This document shows, piece by piece, positions 1 to 5,630 of a stretch of DNA of 5,862 bases. The position numbers and the translations under genes are program-made. The notes under the pieces were generated by a model, which was not told the DNA's origin, ran no database searches, and saw nothing but the letters and a program-made list of their open reading frames with translations. Position 1 is the stretch's first letter, and every line of letters starts with the position of its first letter. The DNA lies in NCBI GenBank assembly GCA_002316295.1, contig DCDF01000088.1, positions 1-5,862 on the forward strand, written 5' to 3'. The stretch comes from Syntrophaceae bacterium UBA1062 (GTDB taxonomy: Bacteria > Desulfobacterota > Desulfomonilia > UBA1062).

Positions 1-297
1 ATCAGCGAAGGCCTGCCCAACGCGATCGGCGAGGCCATGGCAACAGGCGTCCCCTGTGTGGTCACCGATGCGGGAGACTCGGCTCTCCTGGTGGGGGATA
101 CGGGAATCGTAGTCCCGAAGAGGGATCCTGAGGCCTTGTGCGCTGCATGGCAGAGGCTGCTGGATGCAGGGCCGGATTCCCGCAGGGCCATGGGTGAGCG
201 CGCCAGGAAACGCATCATGGATCACTACAGCCTTCAGGCCATGATCAATAGGTACGAGGATCTCTACCGGAATCTCACATCAGGCCGAGAAAGCTGA
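1..297 (+). CDS. Glycosyltransferase family 4 (GT-B fold), C-terminal part only
   Basis: This is the final 98 codons of a gene that begins upstream of the window; the frame is open from base 1 and stops with TGA at 295-297. The fragment opens with the hallmark EX7E segment of retaining GT4 enzymes (Glu3 and Glu11 of the visible part, in SEGLPNAIGEAMATG). A short strand, VPCVVTDAGDS, and a GIVVPKRDPEAL segment follow, which in this family contact the nucleotide-sugar donor. The rest is the usual C-terminal helix, with an RARKRIMDHYSL stretch. Such enzymes transfer a sugar from a nucleotide-sugar donor to a lipid-linked or polysaccharide acceptor on the cytoplasmic face of the membrane. Donor and acceptor cannot be read from this fragment. 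Its last 23 bases overlap the 3' end of the opposite-strand gene. The family call is firm; the specific role is open. Confidence 0.9.
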   Translation: MSEGLPNAIGEAMATGVPCVVTDAGDSALLVGDTGIVVPKRDPEALCAAWQRLLDAGPDSRRAMGERARKRIMDHYSLQAMINRYEDLYRNLTSGRES

Positions 298-1201
298 AGA
301 ACCTCTTGAAAATCAAAATGCTTTCCCTGTCTCCCGTGAGGGACAGACTGGCTACAACCCCCAAGAACTCCACCATCAGGATCACCGGAAAGCTTCCCAC
401 CATCAAGAGTACCTTCCTTCCCTCTCCATAGTTTTTCCATTGCCTCACCCAATAGTACGCCGTCCCATAGGGAAAGAGCGCCCAGAACCAGGCGATGAAA
501 TTGACTGCGGGAACGCCCCAGATCTTTGCGCCCAGCGACGGGTCCCACACCCACCACCCGAGCCGTGTGGCCACCGGGTCGAAGGGGATGTCCAGCGAGA
601 GACCGATCAGGGTGCACACCAGACCCTTCGCTGCTGCGGGCATGGGAGGAAGCAGCTTTTCTACCGCGAAAAAAGTGCAGTAGAGCACGTTCACCCATCC
701 GAGTGCCGTCGCCAAAGGGGCGGGGAGCCCTGGAATATAGAGCAGATATCCCGGCTCAGAGAAAAATCCGAGGACGATACCTCCGTTTTCGAGTATCAAT
801 CCGAATACCAGCGTCACCCCGAACACCCAGACCCAGTCCCACCGCACCAACCAAGTTCTGCCGTGCACGAAGAGAATCACGAACTGGGCAAGGGCGCTAA
901 ACTCGTACCACAGGCGCTGGGTTTTTTCATCGAGAGGCAGTGAGAGTCCGTGCAGAAGCGGTGTGAGATACACGGCCGTCATGCCTGCGGCCCAGAGGAG
1001 ATACATACGTACAGTTCCCTCCCCGCCCCGCTCCTTCCTGCAGGCAAACCACAGAAGAGTGAGCGATGCGGCAAGGGAAAGGAGAGAGAGATACCTGATA
1101 CTCTCCAGCTGGGGAACAATGTGATGAAGGCCGTTGTTGAGCACGCTCAGGCCCACAAACCAGATGAAAAAGACAGGGAGATTTTTCCAGAGAAACTTCA
1201 T
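275..1201 (-). CDS. DUF422/CruF-like carotenoid biosynthesis membrane protein
   Basis: A 308-residue integral membrane protein with about eight or nine hydrophobic segments (roughly residues 8-25, 34-54, 64-83, 104-114, 123-147, 165-183, 193-207, 230-252, 263-287). Two blocks match the DUF422 family, which includes the carotenoid 1',2'-hydratase CruF. The first is an ENGGIVLGFFSEPGYLLY segment from Glu138. The second runs from Asp204 through DPVATRLGWWVWDP to WGVPAVNFIAWF (about 228-239), matching the family's D...DPVA..GYWVW...GIP..N..GW pattern. By homology it could hydrate or otherwise modify a carotenoid or other polyprenoid in the inner membrane. No other carotenoid gene is in the window, so the substrate is inferred. 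I chose the ATG at 1201-1199 (MKFLWKN); an in-frame TTG at 1210 would add three residues, and the frame is closed at 1219-1217. No clear Shine-Dalgarno sequence precedes either start. The gene is convergent with the glycosyltransferase and divergent from the EptA-like gene. Confidence 0.75.
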   Translation of the reverse strand: MKFLWKNLPVFFIWFVGLSVLNNGLHHIVPQLESIRYLSLLSLAASLTLLWFACRKERGGEGTVRMYLLWAAGMTAVYLTPLLHGLSLPLDEKTQRLWYEFSALAQFVILFVHGRTWLVRWDWVWVFGVTLVFGLILENGGIVLGFFSEPGYLLYIPGLPAPLATALGWVNVLYCTFFAVEKLLPPMPAAAKGLVCTLIGLSLDIPFDPVATRLGWWVWDPSLGAKIWGVPAVNFIAWFWALFPYGTAYYWVRQWKNYGEGRKVLLMVGSFPVILMVEFLGVVASLSLTGDRESILIFKRFFSFLGLM

Positions 1202-1210
1202 ATGAACCAA

Positions 1211-1239
1211 TACATATCATCAGAGGTTTCTTCAATCAA
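1211..1239 (-). promoter_or_regulatory. Weak candidate sigma-70 promoter for the DUF422 gene
   Basis: On the minus strand a TTGATT hexamer (1239-1234, four of six to the -35 consensus) is followed after exactly 17 bases by TATGTA (1216-1211, three of six to the -10). A TG-n extended -10 element lies directly upstream. A start point about seven bases downstream would fall almost on the ATG at 1201, giving a leaderless or near-leaderless mRNA, which would fit the missing Shine-Dalgarno sequence. One copy of the local direct repeat covers most of the spacer and part of the -35. The match is weak and could be chance. Confidence 0.25.
1219..1236. repeat. Direct repeat copy 1 (ATCAGAGGTTTCTTCAAT)
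   Basis: First copy of an 18-base repeat that matches 1261-1278 at 16 of 18 positions; the differences are T1229/C1271 and C1233/A1275. The copies begin 42 bases apart, close to four helical turns, so a protein bound to both would sit on one DNA face. It lies in the 77-base gap between two divergent genes and overlaps the candidate minus-strand promoter. It may be an operator half-site or the remnant of a small duplication. Confidence 0.6.
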
Positions 1240-1260
1240 TCCGACCCGATCAGATGCAGG

Positions 1261-1278
1261 ATCAGAGGTTCCTTAAAT
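1261..1278. repeat. Direct repeat copy 2 (ATCAGAGGTTCCTTAAAT)
   Basis: Second copy of the 18-base repeat. It ends on the base just before the GTG start of the EptA-like gene and contains that gene's likely Shine-Dalgarno sequence, so a bound factor could affect translation or early transcription. A shorter ATCAGA core also occurs at 1249-1254, making three ATCAGA cores in this intergenic region (1219, 1249, 1261). Confidence 0.6.
1264..1268 (+). promoter_or_regulatory. Shine-Dalgarno site supporting the GTG start of the EptA-like gene
   Basis: AGAGG with a 10-base spacer to the GTG at 1279. It is moderate in strength and is the main reason for choosing the GTG start over the downstream in-frame ATG at 1408, which has only a loose GGGG upstream. 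Confidence 0.45.
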
Positions 1279-3054
1279 GTGCCGGAAACCGTCAATCCCC
1301 GGCAGGAATTCAAACAACCCAGAAGAAACTTGTGGATAACTTTCCCCTATGATATTTCCCTCTTATCGTTGTTTGATGACCGTACTCGATCGTTGGGGTT
1401 CCTTTTTATGAGAATTACTGATGGAGTGAAATTGTCGGGACTGTTCCTCGTCATAGGCATCACATGTGCCTGGATGGATGGTGGAATAGGAAACGTCATC
1501 CATTTGATCAAACGGCTCTATGTATATCATGGACTTCCGAAAACCTCGTTCTATGTGCTGGCTTACCTGGCCACAGTGGCAGGTCTGGTATCGCTTTATG
1601 CATCAAGAAGCGCATTGCTGCGTCATCTCTCTTACCTCATAAGTTTTCTATCCATTAGCCTCTTTCTCAGCTATAAGAACATCAATGGGTATGGATATAC
1701 GTTTCACGACGCCCAGACCGCCCTATCAAACCTGTTTTTTGCCGGGGAGGCGTTGCGGACTTTTTATCCACATTGTATCTGGCCGGTTATCATTGCATTC
1801 TCATTCGTGTCTGCGGTCGAAATTATGCATAAGACCTTCCTTCCCAAGCTGAACCCGGCTTTCGCCCTTGTAGCCCTCTTTTCGATATTCCCCGTATATG
1901 GAATCAATGAAAGAACCCAGGGCGGCATCTCACTATTCCCTATCATGTACGAGGTTCCTGTCCTGACCTATACCGCTTTCTTCGACGCTCCTCCCCGGGT
2001 GGAAAGACGCGAGCCCTCTTTCGATCCTTGCGGGCAAGCTCTGGCAAAGCACCTCATTTTCATTGTTGATGAAAGCATCCGCGGAGACATGTTGAGCATA
2101 AACGGATATGAGATAAATACGACACCCTTTTGGGCGAGTGTTTCAGAGAAGGCCAGAAATTTCGGTGTCGCAAGCTCGTGTACCAACTGCAGTTCGACTA
2201 CCAATACGATTCTGGTAACCGGGATCGACATCAATCAATTACCCGATACAGGATACGAAACATTGAAGCAGCCGAGCCTGTTTCAATATGCTCAGCGGGC
2301 AGGATATAAGACCTTTTTCCTCGACGGCCCCAATTCCCGGGGAAGGCCGAGGGACTATCTGGGAGAAAGCGACATCAGAGCCATCGACAGCTATCGTTGT
2401 GTAAAAAGGGAGTACAGTGGGATAGAAAATTACCGCATCGACTATAAAATGATCGAGCTCGTGGAAGAAATCATCAATTCCCAGGAATCAAGCTTCATCT
2501 ACATGATCAAATACGGGTGTCACTTCAGCTATGAGAATGATTATCCTCACGAATACAAACACTTCTCCCCCACCATCAGCGAGGTAGAACATATCGACCT
2601 GCAATCCGTGCTCAACAGCTACTACAATGCCTTGCTCTGGTCCGTCGACGGATTTTTCGAACGATTAATTCCTGTGCTCCAGGATAAGGACGTCCTGGTC
2701 ATATACACTTCTGATCATGGTCAGAGCATTGAAGAGTATCGGACTATGCCGGCGACTCACTGTCTCGGGAAAAATGCACCCGGCAGTCAGGCATCCGTGC
2801 CGTTCATTCTTTTCCCCATGAACGAAAGAATTACCACTTCTCTCGACGAGATGACCTCCGATACCTTTGATCATAATTATGGCAAGGTCAGCCACTTTCA
2901 GATCTTCCCTACTCTTCTTGTCATCATGGGATATCCACCGGCTGAGGTCTCGGATCGTTACGGCGCTACGATCTTTGACGAGCTTCCCGCGGAGAGGATG
3001 TTCATTACTGGTTCTCTCTACGGGAAAGGCGATTTTCAGGTAAAAAAATTCTAG
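1279..3054 (+). CDS. EptA-like phosphoethanolamine transferase / sulfatase-fold membrane enzyme
   Basis: A 591-residue protein with the architecture of the EptA/CptA/OpgE family, whose E. coli EptA member is about 547 residues. Five hydrophobic segments lie near residues 52-68, 91-108, 113-132, 163-182 and 193-209, followed by a periplasmic alkaline-phosphatase-fold domain from about 255. Metal-site residues are recognisable: Glu265 in FIVDES, Asp479-His480 in SDHGQS, His415 in KYGCHFSYENDYP (the family's GSHGPxY..RYP site), and probably His494. VPFILF (507-512) is also typical. Family members move phosphoethanolamine from phosphatidylethanolamine to lipid A, LPS core or glycans; the acceptor here is unknown. 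The segment that normally carries the Thr nucleophile (SCGT) reads NCSSTTNT (303-310), so Ser305, Ser306 or Thr307 is the likely nucleophile. The start is GTG; an ATG at 1408 would remove 43 residues but keep every membrane segment. Base composition is visibly less GC-rich than both neighbours. Another phospho-transfer or hydrolase activity is possible. Confidence 0.8.
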   Translation: MPETVNPRQEFKQPRRNLWITFPYDISLLSLFDDRTRSLGFLFMRITDGVKLSGLFLVIGITCAWMDGGIGNVIHLIKRLYVYHGLPKTSFYVLAYLATVAGLVSLYASRSALLRHLSYLISFLSISLFLSYKNINGYGYTFHDAQTALSNLFFAGEALRTFYPHCIWPVIIAFSFVSAVEIMHKTFLPKLNPAFALVALFSIFPVYGINERTQGGISLFPIMYEVPVLTYTAFFDAPPRVERREPSFDPCGQALAKHLIFIVDESIRGDMLSINGYEINTTPFWASVSEKARNFGVASSCTNCSSTTNTILVTGIDINQLPDTGYETLKQPSLFQYAQRAGYKTFFLDGPNSRGRPRDYLGESDIRAIDSYRCVKREYSGIENYRIDYKMIELVEEIINSQESSFIYMIKYGCHFSYENDYPHEYKHFSPTISEVEHIDLQSVLNSYYNALLWSVDGFFERLIPVLQDKDVLVIYTSDHGQSIEEYRTMPATHCLGKNAPGSQASVPFILFPMNERITTSLDEMTSDTFDHNYGKVSHFQIFPTLLVIMGYPPAEVSDRYGATIFDELPAERMFITGSLYGKGDFQVKKF

Positions 3055-3142
3055 CGCGAGAATGTCTCTCTTCCCGATTCTCTTTCAAAAAGCATCCCTT
3101 GAAAAAGGTGTTGCTCTCCATGTGGGGTGTTCTCGATAACAT
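3055..3142. other. Convergent intergenic gap with only weak inverted repeats
   Basis: The 88 bases between the stops of the EptA-like gene and trpA hold two short AT-rich inverted repeats. GAGAAT (3058-3063) pairs with ATTCTC (3077-3082) across a 13-base loop, and TTTCAA (3083-3088) pairs with TTGAAA (3099-3104) across a 10-base loop. Neither has the GC-rich stem and U-tract of a convincing intrinsic terminator in either direction. Confidence 0.3.
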
Positions 3143-3898
3143 TCACGCCATCAGCTTCCGGAGCACCTCCCTTGATTCCTCAACCGGGTCGGGCGAGTCC
3201 ATGACCCTGGCCATGAGATGGCTGCCTACGATCACCCCATCGGCAAAGGAGAGCAGGTCTTCCACCTGGGCTGTGGTGGATACCCCGAACCCTGTGCATA
3301 CGGGCAGATCCGTAAGAGACTTGATTTCCTGTACCCGCCGGCGCACCTCTGGAGGGATGCTCGACCGTTCGCCGGTCACCCCCTTGATTGTGACCGCATA
3401 CACAAAACCGCTGCACTGGGACACGACCTCACGCATCCGCTCCTCGGTCGTGGTGGGGGCCACGAATCTGATGAGGTCGATACCGATGTCCCGGCACACC
3501 TCAAGGATGCCTGCGGCAACACAGGGCAAGTCTGGGATGATGACGCCTTGTATCCCGCTGTCTCTGAGCCGGACGAGCGTCTCCCTCATTCCGCGGCGCA
3601 TGAAGGGATTGATGTACGACATCACGATCAACGGGGCGCTCACCCCGGCGCTCCACCTCGGAAGTCCGGACATGAGGCCGTCCAAGGTGAAGCCTGCCTC
3701 CAGGGCCAGATGAGAGGCCTTCTGGAGCACCGGGCCATCCGCTATGGGATCGGAAAAGGGGATCCCGATCTCGATAGCCGCTGCGCCGGCATCGCTGAGG
3801 GCCCGGATGATCTCTCCCGTGGCGTCTAGATCGGGCAGACCAGCCGTCACATAGGGGATGACCGCCCTTTTGCTCGTCCGTATCGCTTCCGCTATCAT
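3143..3898 (-). CDS. trpA: Tryptophan synthase alpha subunit
   Basis: A 251-residue TIM-barrel enzyme that splits indole-3-glycerol phosphate into indole and glyceraldehyde 3-phosphate, passing indole to TrpB through the alpha-beta tunnel in the cytoplasm. The catalytic pair is present as Glu43 and Asp54 in the EIGIPFSDPIADGP segment, with the same 11-residue spacing as Glu49/Asp60 of the Salmonella enzyme. Tyr167 in FVYAVTIKGVTG, the GFGVS phosphate loop (203-207) and Gly225-Ser226 are also in place. The protein is shorter than the roughly 268-residue enteric enzyme, mainly because the N-terminal helix before the first strand is clipped. The loop after PDLP (122-125) reads CVAA where many relatives have an acidic pair. 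The ATG shares an ATGA with the trpB stop (4-base overlap), and AGGAGG (3908-3903) inside trpB serves as ribosome site with a 4-base spacer. It is the last gene of the operon. Confidence 0.97.
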   Translation of the reverse strand: MIAEAIRTSKRAVIPYVTAGLPDLDATGEIIRALSDAGAAAIEIGIPFSDPIADGPVLQKASHLALEAGFTLDGLMSGLPRWSAGVSAPLIVMSYINPFMRRGMRETLVRLRDSGIQGVIIPDLPCVAAGILEVCRDIGIDLIRFVAPTTTEERMREVVSQCSGFVYAVTIKGVTGERSSIPPEVRRRVQEIKSLTDLPVCTGFGVSTTAQVEDLLSFADGVIVGSHLMARVMDSPDPVEESREVLRKLMA

Positions 3899-5046
3899 AA
3901 CTCCTCCTGGAAAACCGTGTGCAGGTCTTTATCTCCCCGTCCCGAGAGATTCACCAGCACCGTAGCCCCTTCGTGGCCGGGTGCATACTGCTCGAGAAAT
4001 CCGATCGCATGGGCGCTCTCCAGGGCTGGCGCGATTCCTTCCAGGCGGTTCAGGAGCCTGAAGGCCTCAAGGGCCTGCCGGTCGTCCACCAGCTCGTACC
4101 TGGCCCTGCGGGTTGCCGAGAGAAAGCTGTGCTCCGGCCCTACACCGGGATAATCGAGCCCGGCCGCGATCGAGTGGGTGTCCAGCACCTGGCCGTCAAG
4201 GTCCTGCAGCAGGTAGGAGCGCGCCCCGTGAAGGACTCCCGGCGACCCGAAGTGAATGCTGGCGCCGTGACTGCCGTTCGCATCGCCGTAGGCCTCGACT
4301 CCGATGAGCTCCACCGGATCGTTGATAAATCCGGAGAATATTCCGATGGCGTTGCTTCCTCCTCCTACACAGGCGATCACGGCACGAGGAAGCGAGTCTG
4401 TCTTTTCCAGAATCTGCATCCTGGCCTCTTCGCCGATGATACGCTGAAACTCTCTCACCAGGGTCGGGTAGGGATGGGGCCCGACAGCCGAGCCGAGAAG
4501 GTAGTAGGTGGTGTCTACGTTGGTCACCCAGTCGCGGATGGCCTCGCTGGTCGCGTCCTTCAGGGTCGCACTCCCCGAAGACACTGGAACCACCTCCGCA
4601 CCCAGGAGCCGCATGCGCTCGACGTTCATGTGCTGCCGTTCGATGTCCCGGGTGCCCATGTACACGGCGCAGGGCAGCCCGAACAGCGCGCAGGCGGTGG
4701 CGGTGGCGACTCCGTGCTGGCCCGCCCCGGTCTCGGCGATGATCCTCTGCTTGCCCATCCGCCGTGCAAGGAGGATCTGACCGATGGCGTTGTTGATCTT
4801 GTGGGAGCCGGTGTGGTTCAGGTCTTCCCGCTTGAGCCACACCTCGATACCCAGATGTTCAGAGAGCCTGCGCGCATGGGTCAGGGGACTGGGCCTGCCC
4901 ACATAGTCCCTCAAACAACTGCTGAACTCGTCCCGGAACTCCCGGTCGTTCCACGCGGCTGAAAACTCGTTTTCAAGCTCCTGCAAGGCGGGTAGCAGCG
5001 TCTCAGGCACGTACTGTCCGCCGAATTCTCCGAAATAGCCTTTCAT
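3895..5046 (-). CDS. trpB: Tryptophan synthase beta subunit (TrpB1 type)
   Basis: A 383-residue, full-length PLP enzyme of fold type II that condenses indole with L-serine to give tryptophan, in complex with TrpA. It opens with the characteristic GEFGGQYVPETL. The PLP Schiff-base lysine is Lys83 in HTGSHKINNA. Glu105 in AETGAGQHG corresponds to the catalytic Glu109 of Salmonella. The PLP phosphate loop is GGGSNA (228-233), Asp298 sits in LDYPGVGPEHS, Glu336 in EGIAPALESAHA, and Ser368 in SGRGDKD binds the pyridine nitrogen. These features place it in the TrpA-dependent TrpB1 group rather than the longer TrpB2 group. The start is well supported by AGGAGG (5059-5054) seven bases before the ATG. 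The ATG overlaps the trpF stop as ATGA, and the 3' end overlaps trpA in the same way, so equal production of the partner subunits by translational coupling is likely. Confidence 0.98.
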   Translation of the reverse strand: MKGYFGEFGGQYVPETLLPALQELENEFSAAWNDREFRDEFSSCLRDYVGRPSPLTHARRLSEHLGIEVWLKREDLNHTGSHKINNAIGQILLARRMGKQRIIAETGAGQHGVATATACALFGLPCAVYMGTRDIERQHMNVERMRLLGAEVVPVSSGSATLKDATSEAIRDWVTNVDTTYYLLGSAVGPHPYPTLVREFQRIIGEEARMQILEKTDSLPRAVIACVGGGSNAIGIFSGFINDPVELIGVEAYGDANGSHGASIHFGSPGVLHGARSYLLQDLDGQVLDTHSIAAGLDYPGVGPEHSFLSATRRARYELVDDRQALEAFRLLNRLEGIAPALESAHAIGFLEQYAPGHEGATVLVNLSGRGDKDLHTVFQEEL

Positions 5047-5630
5047 TTTTTCGCCTCCTGTTTCGCCTCACAGATGAATTTACTGATCTTCTCCCTGTCC
5101 TTGATTCCGGGTGCCGCTTCCACCCCGGAGCTCACGTCCACCCCGAAAGGCCTCGTCTGAGCGATCGCCTGCCCGACGTTCTCCGGGGTGAGCCCTCCGG
5201 CGAGGATAAAGGGGATGCCGAGGAGTCTCCAGTCACCAACCCTGCCGGTGCCCATGCTCGGATCCAGGAGAACGCGGCAGGGAAAATCTTCAGGGATCAT
5301 GGGTGGTTCCAAACCCGGCTCCACCTCCTTCAACGCTGCAATGATTCTGAAATCATCGAGTAGCATGCGGTGCGCCGGCATGAGCGGAGCGTGGAGCTGA
5401 ACCGTATCGAGCCCGAGGATCTTCGAGATCTGAGCGATGTATACGGGATCTTCATCCGTGAACACCCCGACTTTTTCCACCCCGCGAATATCATGTATCC
5501 ATGATTCCACCACATGCGGGTCCGCCCTTCTCCTGCTCCGGGTGAGCACAAACCCCACGGCGTCCGCGCCGAACACGCATGCCGCCAGGGCGTCTTCATA
5601 TCGGGTGATGCCGCAGATCTTCACCCACAT
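5043..5630 (-). CDS. trpF: Phosphoribosylanthranilate isomerase
   Basis: A 195-residue TIM-barrel isomerase that converts N-(5'-phosphoribosyl)anthranilate to CdRP, the substrate of TrpC, by an Amadori rearrangement in the cytoplasm. The general base Cys6 lies in KICGIT and the general acid Asp123 in LLDPSMGTG. The phosphate-binding ends of the last strands are LAGGL (143-147) and DVSSGVE (165-171), and VQLH (77-80) is typical. Length is close to that of free-standing TrpF proteins, so it is a separate gene rather than the fused TrpC-TrpF of enteric bacteria. The ATG lies inside the end of trpC (10-base overlap) and is preceded by GGGGAG (5644-5639) with an 8-base spacer. The stop overlaps the trpB start. 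The segment where relatives read SpR is TRSRRRADP (30-38), unusually rich in arginine but in the expected place. The call is firm. Confidence 0.97.
   Translation of the reverse strand: MWVKICGITRYEDALAACVFGADAVGFVLTRSRRRADPHVVESWIHDIRGVEKVGVFTDEDPVYIAQISKILGLDTVQLHAPLMPAHRMLLDDFRIIAALKEVEPGLEPPMIPEDFPCRVLLDPSMGTGRVGDWRLLGIPFILAGGLTPENVGQAIAQTRPFGVDVSSGVEAAPGIKDREKISKFICEAKQEAKK

Noticed and set aside
264..698. Minus-strand frame of 144 codons overlapping the DUF422 gene in another frame
   Set aside because: Low-complexity Gly/Arg/His product with no motif; the overlapping frame carries the conserved DUF422 blocks.
440..943. Plus-strand frame of 167 codons opposite the DUF422 gene
   Set aside because: Its product is rich in Pro, Arg and His with no domain, as expected from the reverse complement of a hydrophobic membrane-protein gene.
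1202..1210. TTG start at 1210 for the DUF422 gene
   Set aside because: It adds only Met-Val-His and has no ribosome site; the ATG at 1201 gives a normal MKFLWKN membrane-protein N-terminus.
3058..3104. Intrinsic terminator between the EptA-like gene and trpA
   Set aside because: The stems are six AT-rich base pairs with loops of 10-13 bases and no following U-tract, too weak to call.
3099..3829. Two overlapping plus-strand frames opposite trpA (about 203-204 codons each)
   Set aside because: Both mirror trpA codons, show no recognisable motif and have no supported start; trpA itself has its catalytic residues and ribosome site.
3919..4962. Long plus-strand open frame of 347 codons opposite trpB
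   Set aside because: It lies wholly antisense to an unmistakable full-length trpB, its translation resembles no family I recognise, and long antisense frames are common opposite GC-rich genes.
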